Assembly (NCBI GenBank): GCA_001768125.1
Contig: MENB01000007.1
Coordinates: forward strand, 19,548-26,918
DNA from: Armatimonadetes bacterium RBG_19FT_COMBO_69_19
GTDB lineage: Bacteria; Sysuimicrobiota; Sysuimicrobiia; Sysuimicrobiales; Kaftiobacteriaceae
Direction of reading: 5' to 3'
Length of the DNA stretch: 7,371 bases
Both the position numbers and the translations under genes were made by a program. The notes under the pieces were generated by a model. The model made no database searches. It worked only from the letters and a program-made list of their open reading frames with translations, and was not told where the DNA came from. Positions 1-6,755 of the stretch are shown in pieces. How positions within the stretch are numbered: position 1 is the first letter of the stretch; each line of letters starts with the position of its first letter.

Positions 1-99
1 CACCTCTCCATGGGGATGACCGACGACTTCGAGGTTGCCGTCGAGGAAGGGGCGACCCTGGTGCGCATCGGGCGTGCAATCTTCGGAGCGCGGGGCTAA
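1..99 (+). CDS. yggS: YggS/PROSC family PLP-binding protein, C-terminal end (5' truncated by window)
   Basis: Only the last 32 residues are present, read in frame from base 1 and ending in TAA. They read [21 protein letters not shown] and then [11 protein letters not shown]. This is the highly conserved C-terminus of the YggS/YlmE/PROSC family (LSMGMSxDFExAIxxGxTxVRIGxxIFG), where the SMGM and RIG segments help bind the PLP phosphate. Family members are cytosolic fold-type III PLP proteins that buffer free pyridoxal 5'-phosphate and have no firmly established catalytic reaction. The location directly upstream of sepF is the usual order in Firmicutes and Actinobacteria division clusters (yggS/ylmE-sepF), which supports both calls. 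The N-terminus and the PLP lysine lie outside the window. Confidence 0.95.
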   Translation, partial: HLSMGMTDDFEVAVEEGATLVRIGRAIFGARG

Positions 100-158
100 T
101 ATTGAAGCGAATCGTCAAGCCACGGGAGACGCAGGCCAGGGAGGGAGGACACTCGACC

Positions 159-166
159 AGGAGGGA
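159..166 (+). promoter_or_regulatory. Strong Shine-Dalgarno that selects a TTG start for sepF
   Basis: AGGAGGGA lies 6 nt before the TTG at 173 and 15 nt before the ATG at 182. The spacing fits TTG 173 much better than ATG 182. Confidence 0.7.
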
Positions 167-172
167 TCCGTC

Positions 173-586
173 TTGGGCGCGATGCAGCGCTTCATGAACT
201 TCCTCGGGTTCAACGAGACCTACGAGGAGGACAACGGCATGCATCCCGACGGGGAGGCGCTGGACGCGCCGAAGCGGCGGGGGCAGCTGTTCAACCTCCA
301 CGCCCAAAAGCAGATGGAGATCGTCGTCCTGCAGCCGCGGTCCTTCGATGACGCCCGGTCCGCGGCCGACTACCTGAAGATGCGACGGCCGGTCGTGGTC
401 AATCTGCAGGGGTCGCAGCCCGACCTCGCGCGGCGCATCGTCGATTTCACGAGCGGCGTGACCTACGCGCTCGACGGCCGCCTGTTGCGGGTGGGTGAGG
501 ACATCTTCCTGTTCACGCCCGCCCACGTGGCGATCACCGCGGACGTCGGCTCCGGCGACGGCCACAATCTCTTCCCCCTCGAGTAA
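173..586 (+). CDS. sepF: Cell division protein SepF (TTG start)
   Basis: SepF is a cytosolic protein that binds the FtsZ C-terminal tail and tethers the Z-ring to the membrane. With the TTG start the product is 137 aa. Residues 1-12 (MGAMQRFMNFLG) form the expected N-terminal amphipathic membrane-targeting helix. A short charged linker follows (about 15-45), then the SepF fold (about 47-124). Family hallmarks are RRPVVVNLQG at 71-80, RRIVDFTSGVTYALDG at 87-102 and the closing RVGEDIFLFTPAHV strand. The B. subtilis protein has VVNLQ, RIVDFLSG and GSDIFLCTP at equivalent places. The start is chosen because AGGAGGGA sits 6 nt upstream and because MGAMQRF resembles other SepF N-termini; ATG 182 is the alternative. 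The linker is shorter than in B. subtilis. The gene lies 73 nt after yggS and before a DUF167 gene, a division-cluster context. Confidence 0.95.
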   Translation: MGAMQRFMNFLGFNETYEEDNGMHPDGEALDAPKRRGQLFNLHAQKQMEIVVLQPRSFDDARSAADYLKMRRPVVVNLQGSQPDLARRIVDFTSGVTYALDGRLLRVGEDIFLFTPAHVAITADVGSGDGHNLFPLE

Positions 587-611
587 CCCCCCGGTCGGGG
601 CGACGGTCGTC

Positions 612-869
612 GTGCGGGTGACCGCGCGCAGCGCGCACGACCGGGTGGAGGGCTGGCGCGAGGGGTACCTCGTGGTCCGCACCACCGCGCCGCCTCTCGA
701 GGGACGGGCGAATGAGGCCGTCCGGCGGCTCATCGCCAGGGCGGTGGGCGTGGCGCCGTCGCGAGTGCAGGTGATCCGCGGAGAGCGCGCTCGGGAGAAA
801 ACCGTCCGCGTGTCGGCACTCCTCCGCGACGATCTCCTCCGCCGGCTGCGGCATCCCGACTACGGTTAG
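612..869 (+). CDS. DUF167/YggU family small protein
   Basis: The product is about 85 aa from GTG 612. It matches the YggU (UPF0235, DUF167) family: a basic strand RVTARSAHDRVEGW, then APPLEGRANEAVRRLIA at about 26-42, then VIRGERAREKTVRV at about 54-67. The family is small, cytosolic and widespread, with no settled function; it often sits near yggS and yggT or sepF in division clusters, as here. The start is uncertain. No ATG, GTG or TTG occurs in frame between 495 and 612, and ATG 495 would add an implausible low-complexity N-terminus lying inside sepF. GTG 612 and GTG 618 are the usable starts, with only a weak GGGGCG Shine-Dalgarno. GTG 612 clips the first beta strand compared with typical members, because the upstream codons also encode strand-like VGATVV. 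A non-canonical start is possible. Confidence 0.83.
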   Translation: MRVTARSAHDRVEGWREGYLVVRTTAPPLEGRANEAVRRLIARAVGVAPSRVQVIRGERAREKTVRVSALLRDDLLRRLRHPDYG

Positions 870-881
870 GTCACGAACGCG

Positions 882-1931
882 ATGCAGAAGAGCATGCGCT
901 GGGATCACGACACCCTGTACCTGCTCGATCAGACGGCCCTGCCGCACGCGGAGCGTGTGCTGGCGTGCCGCACGGCGGCGGAGGTGGCGGAGGCCATCCG
1001 CGCGCTGCAGGTGCGGGGCGCGCCGGCGATCGGTGCCGCGGCGGCCTACGGGCTGGTCCTCGGCGCCCGCCAGACCCGCGCCACCGACCGGCAGGCCTTC
1101 CTCCGGGAACTTGCCCGCGTGGCGGCGGATCTGGAGGCGACCCGCCCGACGGCGGTGAACCTCCGCTGGGCGCTCGCCCGCATGCAGCAGGTGCCTGACC
1201 GTCGTCCGGACGCCTCCGTGGCCGAACTGCGCGAGGCCCTGCTGGCTGAGGCGGAGGCCATCGCCGGCGAGGATGTCCGCGCGAACCACGCCATCGCGAA
1301 GTTCGGAGCAGCGCTCATCCGCCCGGAGGAACGCATCCTCACCTACTGCAACACCGGCAGCCTGGCCACGGTCGACTACGGGACGGCCTTCGGCATCATC
1401 CGCGCCGCCCACGACCAGGGGAAGCGTGTCCGGGTCATCGCCTGCGAGACGCGCCCGGTGCTGCAGGGCGCGCGGCTGACGGCGTGGGAAGCGCAGCAGG
1501 CAGGCATCGACGTCACCCTGATCACGGACAACGCGGCAGGCGCGTTGATGCGCCGGGGGCTGGTCGACCGCGTCATCGTCGGGGCGGACCGCGTCGCGGC
1601 CAACGGCGACGTCGCGAACAAGATCGGCACGTATACCCTGGCCGTGCTGGCCCGCGCGCACGAGATCCCCTTCATCGTCGCCGCCCCGCTCTCCACGGTC
1701 GATCTCCATACCCCTGACGGGACCGCGATCCCGATCGAGGAGCGCCGCCCCGAGGAGGTGACGCATCTCGCCGGCACCCGCATCGCCCCGGAGGGGGTGG
1801 CGGTGATGAACCCCGCCTTCGACGTCACGCCGCACCATCTCGTCACCGCGATCGTGACCGACGTCGGCGTGGCCGCGCCCCCCTACACCCGCTCGCTCCG
1901 CGCGCTGGCCGGGGCGAAGGTCGGAGGGTAG
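882..1931 (+). CDS. mtnA: S-methyl-5-thioribose-1-phosphate isomerase MtnA
   Basis: This enzyme interconverts 5-methylthioribose-1-phosphate and 5-methylthioribulose-1-phosphate in methionine salvage; in some bacteria it also acts on 5-deoxyribose-1-phosphate in the DHAP shunt. The 349-aa length is full for the family. Visible motifs are VRGAPAIG (44-51), RPTAVNLRWAL (88-98), TYCNTGSLAT (154-163), ACETRPVLQGARLTAWE (187-203), IVGADRVAANGDVANKIGTY (232-251), AAPLSTVD (267-274), IPIEER (283-288) and NPAFDVTP (310-317). Cys156 and Asp236 correspond by motif and by their 80-residue spacing to the B. subtilis catalytic pair Cys160/Asp240. The eIF2B-like relatives lack the full ACETRP...GADR combination. 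The start is ATG 882, 12 nt after the previous stop; ATG 894 is an alternative. No other methionine-salvage gene is visible nearby. Confidence 0.97.
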   Translation: MQKSMRWDHDTLYLLDQTALPHAERVLACRTAAEVAEAIRALQVRGAPAIGAAAAYGLVLGARQTRATDRQAFLRELARVAADLEATRPTAVNLRWALARMQQVPDRRPDASVAELREALLAEAEAIAGEDVRANHAIAKFGAALIRPEERILTYCNTGSLATVDYGTAFGIIRAAHDQGKRVRVIACETRPVLQGARLTAWEAQQAGIDVTLITDNAAGALMRRGLVDRVIVGADRVAANGDVANKIGTYTLAVLARAHEIPFIVAAPLSTVDLHTPDGTAIPIEERRPEEVTHLAGTRIAPEGVAVMNPAFDVTPHHLVTAIVTDVGVAAPPYTRSLRALAGAKVGG

Positions 1932-1933
1932 CG

Positions 1934-3283
1934 ATGCGCCACGTCATCCTCCTCATGCTCGGGCTACTGTGGCTCGCCGGCATCGCGGCGAGCACCCACT
2001 ACCGCGACATCACGTGGCTGCAGTACCTGTTCTTCGACGTGAAGTGGATCCAGATCGTGTTGCTCACGGCCGGCGGCTACGGAGCCTTCCTCGTCGCCGT
2101 GGGTGCGCTGGCCAGGCGGTCGCCGCCCACCGCGCCGCCGCTGAGCGCCCGGCCAACGGTCAGCATCGTAGTGCCCGCGAAGGACGAGGAAGCCGTGATC
2201 GAGGGCACCGTCCGCAACCTCTGCGCGCTGGACTACGGCGAGCAGGGCGTGCCCCGCTTCGAGGTGATCGTCGTCGACGACCGGTCCACCGACGGCACCC
2301 GGGCCGTGCTGGAGCGTCTCGCCACGGAGCTGCCGCTCGTCATCCTGCGCACCCCTGACGGCAGTGTCGGCAAAGCCGCCGCGCTGAACCTCGGCATCGC
2401 CCGGGCCAGGGCGGACCTCATCGCCGTCTTCGACGCCGATGCCCGTGTCGGCCGCGATTTCCTGGACCGGATGGTGCCCGCCCTGCTCGAGCCTGGGGTC
2501 GGGGGGGTGCAGAGCGCGCGCATGCTCTACAACGCGGGACAGAACGCGGTGACCCGGATCCAGGACGACGAGTACCGCCTCTTCCAACGCAACCTGCAGC
2601 GGGCGCGCAAGGCCCTGGGGGGGATGGTCTGCTTCTCCGGCAACGGCCTGGTGTTCCGCCGCGAGGCCCTCGAGGAGGTGGGCGGGTGGAACGAGGCCGC
2701 CCTCACCGAGGACATCGACCTCTCCGTGCGCTTCCATCTCGCCGGATGGGAGATCCGCTACTGCGATGAGGCGGTGGTGTGGGAGGAGGCGGTCCCCGAC
2801 CTGCGCGCCCTGATCCGGCAGCGCACGCGGTGGTTCGAGGGCGCGATCCGCTGCCTGGGGGACCACCTGCCCGGCATCCTCTTTGCACGGGGCAGCGTCT
2901 TCAAGCGGGTGGACATGCTTTTCTTCCTCGGCGGTGCCCTCGTGGTGACGCTCGCCTTGCTCACGACCTACCTGTATGCCGTGATCGACCTGGCCGGTGC
3001 CGTCGTGCTCTACCTGCAGCTGCCGCGGCGGATCACAACGCTGTCCTCCGTCGTGATGACCGGTGCCATCGTGGTCGCCGCCGCCGCCGAATACCGCACC
3101 CGTCCCTGGCGGCTCCTGCCGGCGCTTCTGCGCCTGGTGGTCTTCTCCACGCACCGCCTGGTCGTGCTGCCCCTGGCCCTGTACCGCTACGCCCGGAGCG
3201 CGATCACGGGGGAAGTGTCGTGGGAGAAGACGGCCCACGGCGCGGCCCCGCAGGCCCGGGTCCGCACCGAAGACGACCTCTAG
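1934..3283 (+). CDS. Membrane-embedded processive family 2 glycosyltransferase (BcsA/PgaC/hyaluronan synthase-like)
   Basis: The 449-aa protein has two N-terminal membrane segments (about 3-19 and 38-59), a cytosolic GT-A domain (about 75-310) and further hydrophobic segments (about 326-363, 367-387 and 394-423). Catalytic motifs are complete: VVDDRSTDGT (113-122, nucleotide-sugar binding), GKAAALN (146-152), FDADA (166-170, the metal-binding DxD), TED (258-260, catalytic base) and QRTRW (296-300). The Q/RxxRW motif and flanking membrane helices are typical of processive synthases of cellulose, poly-N-acetylglucosamine or hyaluronan type. There is no PilZ domain. The C-terminal EVSWEKTAH (427-435) matches the WxKTxH ending common in this group. 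The sugar donor and polymer cannot be told from sequence. The ATG lies 2 nt after the mtnA stop, and the GGAGGG at 1923-1928 inside the end of mtnA is the likely ribosome site, so the genes are probably cotranscribed. Confidence 0.92.
   Translation: MRHVILLMLGLLWLAGIAASTHYRDITWLQYLFFDVKWIQIVLLTAGGYGAFLVAVGALARRSPPTAPPLSARPTVSIVVPAKDEEAVIEGTVRNLCALDYGEQGVPRFEVIVVDDRSTDGTRAVLERLATELPLVILRTPDGSVGKAAALNLGIARARADLIAVFDADARVGRDFLDRMVPALLEPGVGGVQSARMLYNAGQNAVTRIQDDEYRLFQRNLQRARKALGGMVCFSGNGLVFRREALEEVGGWNEAALTEDIDLSVRFHLAGWEIRYCDEAVVWEEAVPDLRALIRQRTRWFEGAIRCLGDHLPGILFARGSVFKRVDMLFFLGGALVVTLALLTTYLYAVIDLAGAVVLYLQLPRRITTLSSVVMTGAIVVAAAAEYRTRPWRLLPALLRLVVFSTHRLVVLPLALYRYARSAITGEVSWEKTAHGAAPQARVRTEDDL
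3280..3283. other. Convergent stop codons sharing CTAG
   Basis: The plus-strand glycosyltransferase stops with TAG at 3281-3283 and the minus-strand glycosyltransferase stops with TAG at 3282-3280. Both stops are read from the palindrome CTAG. No intergenic space or terminator hairpin separates the two operons here. Confidence 0.95.
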
Positions 3284-4311
3284 ACGAGCTGCGTGTAGAT
3301 CGAGCGCAGGCGCTGGCCCACGAGCTCCAGCGAATGGCGACGAGCGACCTCGAGCGCGCCCTCGGAGAGCCGGGCGGCAAGGGCAGGATCCTCGGCGATC
3401 TGGCGGATGAGGGCCGCGAACTCCTCTGGGGTGTTGCCCTTCAGGCAGTTCACGCCGTGCTGGAAGCGTCCCGCGAAGCACTCCGCGTCGCGCAGGACGA
3501 GCGGTTTCCCGCAAGCCCCGGCCTCGAGCACGGCGATGCCTTCGTTCTCCACGGAGCTCGGGAAGAAGAAGATATCCCCCGCCGCGTAGGCTTCCACGAC
3601 GTCCTCGACGTAGCCCGTGAACAGGACGTTCTCCGGGGCCGACTCGATCACGCGTAAGGTCTCGAGCTTCACCGCCTTATGGACGCGGCCGAACCAGGCC
3701 AGGGTGAACTTCGGGAGCAGCCGGCCCACGTCGCAGAACAGGTCCACGCCCTTGCGGAGGAACACCAGGCCCACCGAGAAGGGCACGATCCCCTCCAGGC
3801 CGTAGCGGGCGCGGCCGATCAGGCGCTTGCGCCGGTTCGGGGCGAAGCGGCGGACATCGACGCCGTTGCTGACCACCTCGATCGGGCGGTCCAGATCGTA
3901 GCGCTGCAGCACCTCGCGGGCATAGGGCGAGGGCGCGATCAGCATGTCCGCCTTGCCGTAGAAGAAGCGCAGGTAGCGGCCGAGGTACGGGGCGATGTGG
4001 TCGCTCATGCGGAATGAGTTGGCGAAGTCCTCGGCGGTGGTGTGGCTGTGGATGACGAGGGGCCGCCGGCCGTTGTACTTCTCGGCCAGGTACAGGGAGA
4101 TCGGGCCGACGGAGTGGAGGTGGAGGATGTCAAACGACTCGCTGGGGTCGCTCGTGACGTGCACCCCGGCGCTCTTGAGGGCTTTGATCTGGTTGTCGTG
4201 AGCCCGGCGGATCCCCCCTGACCAGTTGGAGGAGTAGCCGGTCTCCAAGTACACGCAGACCTTCACCCCTGGGCCACCTCGAGCCGCTGGGGTATTTCCG
4301 CTTTCGCTCAT
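3280..4311 (-). CDS. GT4-family (GT-B fold) glycosyltransferase
   Basis: The 343-aa soluble or peripheral protein has a retaining GT-B layout. The N-terminal acceptor domain starts at VKVCVYLETGYSSNWSGGIRR (16-36), with HLHS (64-67) and HSHTTAEDF (88-96). The linker reads APSPYAREVLQRYDL (126-140), then VVSNGVDVRRF (146-156). The C-terminal donor domain has SVGLVFLRKGVDLF (179-192), AWFGRV (205-210), FTGYVED (231-237) and ENEGIAVLE (255-263), which is the GT4 E-x7-E motif with Glu255 and Glu263. No signal peptide or clear membrane helix is seen. Donor and acceptor are unknown; a lipid or envelope glycan acceptor is a guess. The ATG shares bases with the thiI stop (ATGA) and has AGAGGGA 5 nt upstream, so it should be translationally coupled to thiI. 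A GTG at 4266 (VKVCVYLE) behind GAGGTGG is a credible second start that removes a low-complexity tail. Confidence 0.9.
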   Translation of the reverse strand: MSESGNTPAARGGPGVKVCVYLETGYSSNWSGGIRRAHDNQIKALKSAGVHVTSDPSESFDILHLHSVGPISLYLAEKYNGRRPLVIHSHTTAEDFANSFRMSDHIAPYLGRYLRFFYGKADMLIAPSPYAREVLQRYDLDRPIEVVSNGVDVRRFAPNRRKRLIGRARYGLEGIVPFSVGLVFLRKGVDLFCDVGRLLPKFTLAWFGRVHKAVKLETLRVIESAPENVLFTGYVEDVVEAYAAGDIFFFPSSVENEGIAVLEAGACGKPLVLRDAECFAGRFQHGVNCLKGNTPEEFAALIRQIAEDPALAARLSEGALEVARRHSLELVGQRLRSIYTQLV

Positions 4312-5537
4312 CGAGTTCCCTCTGCGCGCCGGTCGCTCACGGGCCCGATCGCGGCGGGGTCCGCGCCGGAGCGTGTGATGCGAAGACGCTCGCTGCGGGC
4401 GAGGGCGTCCCGCACCAGGGCGTCGGTGTCGAGGGCCGCTTCCGCGCGCTGCGTCTCGTCGAGCGAGGGCTGCGTCCGCGGGTGGGCGGGAACGAACAGG
4501 CTGCAGCAGTCCTCGTGCGGGCGGATCGAGATCGCGTACGTGCCGATCGCTTCCGCCTGCGCCATGATCTCCGTCTTGTCGGCGCCGATCAGAGGACGGA
4601 GGACGGGGAGTGTGGTGGCCGCGTTGATCGCCGCGATGGACTCGAGCGTCTGGCTCGCCACCTGCCCCAGGCTCTCCCCGGTGACGAGGGCCAGGGCGCC
4701 CAGACGCGGGGCCAGCCGGTCGCAGACGCGCATCATCATGCGCCGCATCACCACCACGCGCAGGGCGTCCTTCACCTGAGTCTGGATGGCGCGCTGGATC
4801 TCGGTGAAGTGGACCACCCAGAGGTCGAGCGGCCCGGTGGACTGCGCGAGAACCCGGCAGAGGTCGACGACCTTTTCCTTCGAGCGCTCGCTGGTGAACG
4901 GGAAGCTGTGGAAGTGCACCGGGATGATGACCACGCCGCGGCGGGCGGCGTACCAGGCCGCCACCGGGCTGTCGATCCCCCCGGAGACCAGGGCGAGCGC
5001 GCGGCCCCCGGTCCCGTAGGGCAGGCCGCCCGGCCCGGGGATGGTCTTAGTCGACAGGTAGGCCCGGTCCCGCAGCTCGATCCGGACGAGGAGGTCCGGA
5101 TCGCGCATCCTGGCCCGCAACTGCGGGAGGCGCTCGTGAATGGCGCGGCCCACCTCACTGCTCGTCTCCATGGACGTCAGCGGGAAGCGCTTCTCGGCGC
5201 GGCGGGTGTCGACCTTGAAGGTGACGATCTCGGGCTGCCTGGTGACGGCTTCTTCCGCCAGGGCCACGGCTTCGGAGGTGACCGTACCCAGGTCCAGGCT
5301 CACGTCGCGGACGCGGCTGAAGGAGACGACCCCGAAGACCTTGCGCAGACGGCCGGCCGCCGCTTCCGGATCAGCCTCGACGCTGACGAGGACGCGGCCG
5401 AAGGCGAGGCGGACCTCGCTCGGGCCGAGATCCTCGACCGCCCGCGCGACGTTCCGCGCCAGGGTCTCGAGGAAGAAGCCCTGGTTCTGTCCCTTGAGCG
5501 CGATCTCGCCGTAGCGGAGAAGGAAGGTGCTGGGCAT
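4308..5537 (-). CDS. thiI: tRNA 4-thiouridine synthetase ThiI, no rhodanese domain
   Basis: ThiI adenylates U8 of tRNA and replaces its oxygen with sulfur to make s4U; in some bacteria it also feeds sulfur to thiamine thiazole synthesis. The 409-aa protein begins with the ferredoxin-like domain (LLRYGEIALKGQN, 6-18) and a THUMP domain (about 60-165). The PP-loop pyrophosphatase domain follows, with ALVSGGIDSPVAAW (182-195), FHSFPFTSERSKEKV (209-223), LVTGESLGQVASQT (284-297), LRPLIGADKTEI (313-324) and EDCCSLFVPAHPRTQP (342-357). It ends soon after this, so the C-terminal rhodanese domain of E. coli ThiI is absent, as in B. subtilis. The Cys344-Cys345 pair lies where the E. coli enzyme has its PP-domain cysteine. 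The upstream desulfurase fits as sulfur donor: its TAA overlaps this ATG by one base (TAATG), and no strong Shine-Dalgarno precedes it, which suggests coupling. Confidence 0.96.
   Translation of the reverse strand: MPSTFLLRYGEIALKGQNQGFFLETLARNVARAVEDLGPSEVRLAFGRVLVSVEADPEAAAGRLRKVFGVVSFSRVRDVSLDLGTVTSEAVALAEEAVTRQPEIVTFKVDTRRAEKRFPLTSMETSSEVGRAIHERLPQLRARMRDPDLLVRIELRDRAYLSTKTIPGPGGLPYGTGGRALALVSGGIDSPVAAWYAARRGVVIIPVHFHSFPFTSERSKEKVVDLCRVLAQSTGPLDLWVVHFTEIQRAIQTQVKDALRVVVMRRMMMRVCDRLAPRLGALALVTGESLGQVASQTLESIAAINAATTLPVLRPLIGADKTEIMAQAEAIGTYAISIRPHEDCCSLFVPAHPRTQPSLDETQRAEAALDTDALVRDALARSERLRITRSGADPAAIGPVSDRRAEGTR
4317..4323 (-). promoter_or_regulatory. Shine-Dalgarno for the GT4 gene inside the 3' end of thiI
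   Basis: AGAGGGA on the minus strand lies 5 nt before ATG 4311. It supports that start over the internal GTG at 4266. Confidence 0.5.
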
Positions 5538-6697
5538 TACCGGACCAGGGTGCGGAGGTCCGCAACCGCCCTGGCCACAACTGCGGCTGCGGCGTCGATC
5601 TCGTCAGAGGTCGTGAACCGGTTGAGGCTGAACCGCAGGCTGCTCGTACAGAGATCCGGGGGCAGACCGATGGCGAGTAGCACGTGGCTCGGCTTCGGGT
5701 CATGAGAATGGCAGGCCGACCCCGTCGAGGTGTAGATGCCGTCCATCTCCAGGCGGTGCAACAGCGTCTCCCCGCGGACCCCTGGGAAGGAGGCATTGAG
5801 GATGTGCGGAGCGGCACCCCGATCGGGCGTGTTGATGCGGACCTCCGGGATCGCGGCGATGGCCCGGCGCAGGCGGTCACGCAGATCGGTCATCCTCCCG
5901 GCGACATCGCTCAGGTCGGCCCCGAGGAGGCTCGCCGCCGCGCCCAGCCCGGCAATGCCAGGCACGTTCTCTGTACCGGGGCGGATACCGCCTTCCTGGT
6001 CGCCTCCGCCGAGGAGCGGGGCGAGACGCACACCCTTCCGGACGTAGAGCGCTCCGGCACCCTTGGGGCCGTGGACCTTGTGGCCAGAAATGGACATGAG
6101 GTCGACGCCCCACGCCTTCGGGCGGAGGGGGATCTTCCCCCATGCCTGGACCGCGTCGACGTGGAAATACACCGGCCGGCCGCCCGCAGCGTGACCCAGG
6201 ATGACCCGGCCGATCGCCTCGAGCGGCTGAACCGTCCCGAGCTCGTTGTTCACCGCCATCACGGAGGCGAGGATCGTGTCCGCCCGAAGCGCCTGAGCCA
6301 GCCGGTCGGGGGAGACTCGACCTTCACCATCGACCGGAAGCTCGGTAACTTCGTACCCTTCCTCGGCCAGGCGGCGGATGGGCGTGAGGACCGAGGAGTG
6401 CTCGACGGCAGTGGTGACGATGTGGCGCCCCTTCGAAAGACGGGCCACCCCACGGATGGCGAGGGTGTTGGACTCGGTCCCGCCGGAGGTGAAGACGATC
6501 TCCTCCGGGGCAACGTCCAGCGTCCGGGCCACGGCCTCTCGGGCGTCCTTGACCAACCGCTCGGCGGCCAGGCCCTTGTGATGGAGGGAGGAGGGGTTCC
6601 CGAACTCCTGGGTGAGGGCCCGGGTCATGGCCTCCACGACGGCCGGGTGGGGCTTGGTTGTGGCCGCGTTGTCCAGGTAGATCTCCCGCTCAGCCAT
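5537..6697 (-). CDS. Cysteine desulfurase, NifS/IscS type (class I)
   Basis: This PLP enzyme converts cysteine to alanine and carries the sulfur as an enzyme persulfide for tRNA thiolation, Fe-S clusters or other thio-cofactors. The 386-aa length is normal. Hallmarks run in order: IYLDNAATTKPHPAV (6-20), FGNPSSLHHKG (32-42), FTSGGTESN (69-77), VEHSS (98-102), VNNELGTVQP (149-158), HVDAVQAWGK (179-188), SISGHKVHGPKG (202-213) with Lys207 as the PLP Schiff-base lysine, GGGDQEGGIRPGTEN (230-244), TSTGSACHSHDPKPSHVL (323-340) with catalytic Cys329, and LRFSLNRFTT (354-363). The extended Cys loop is typical of class I (IscS/NifS) rather than SufS. Its direct overlap with a rhodanese-less thiI points to a dedicated ThiI partner like B. 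subtilis NifZ, although a general IscS role is not excluded. It is the first gene of the minus-strand run, with GAGAGA just upstream of the ATG. Confidence 0.95.
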   Translation of the reverse strand: MAEREIYLDNAATTKPHPAVVEAMTRALTQEFGNPSSLHHKGLAAERLVKDAREAVARTLDVAPEEIVFTSGGTESNTLAIRGVARLSKGRHIVTTAVEHSSVLTPIRRLAEEGYEVTELPVDGEGRVSPDRLAQALRADTILASVMAVNNELGTVQPLEAIGRVILGHAAGGRPVYFHVDAVQAWGKIPLRPKAWGVDLMSISGHKVHGPKGAGALYVRKGVRLAPLLGGGDQEGGIRPGTENVPGIAGLGAAASLLGADLSDVAGRMTDLRDRLRRAIAAIPEVRINTPDRGAAPHILNASFPGVRGETLLHRLEMDGIYTSTGSACHSHDPKPSHVLLAIGLPPDLCTSSLRFSLNRFTTSDEIDAAAAVVARAVADLRTLVR

Positions 6698-6718
6698 CGT
6701 CTCTCAATGGTACATCAA

Positions 6719-6735
6719 AAGTTTCCAAGAAACTT
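6719..6735. promoter_or_regulatory. 17-bp perfect palindrome in the nifS 5' region, candidate operator
   Basis: AAGTTTCCAAGAAACTT consists of two 7-bp arms around CAA. It is AT-rich in an otherwise GC-rich region and ends 22 nt before the nifS start codon, where a repressor site would lie. I found no convincing -35/-10 pair for nifS nearby. No regulator gene is present to name the binding protein. Confidence 0.45.
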
Positions 6736-6755
6736 CCATGATCGGCGACGTTGTC

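Noticed and set aside
534..1838. Long minus-strand open frame opposite the DUF167 gene and mtnA
   Set aside because: Its translation is arginine-, glycine- and histidine-rich with no family motif, as expected for the antisense of GC-rich coding sequence. mtnA on the other strand is unmistakable.
1964..3514. 516-codon minus-strand open frame opposite the GT2 gene
   Set aside because: Low-complexity antisense shadow with no recognisable domain; it lies opposite a gene with all GT2 catalytic motifs.
4482..5705. 407-codon plus-strand open frame opposite thiI
   Set aside because: Composition is typical of antisense reading of GC-rich genes and no motif was seen; thiI has full motifs in the opposite direction.
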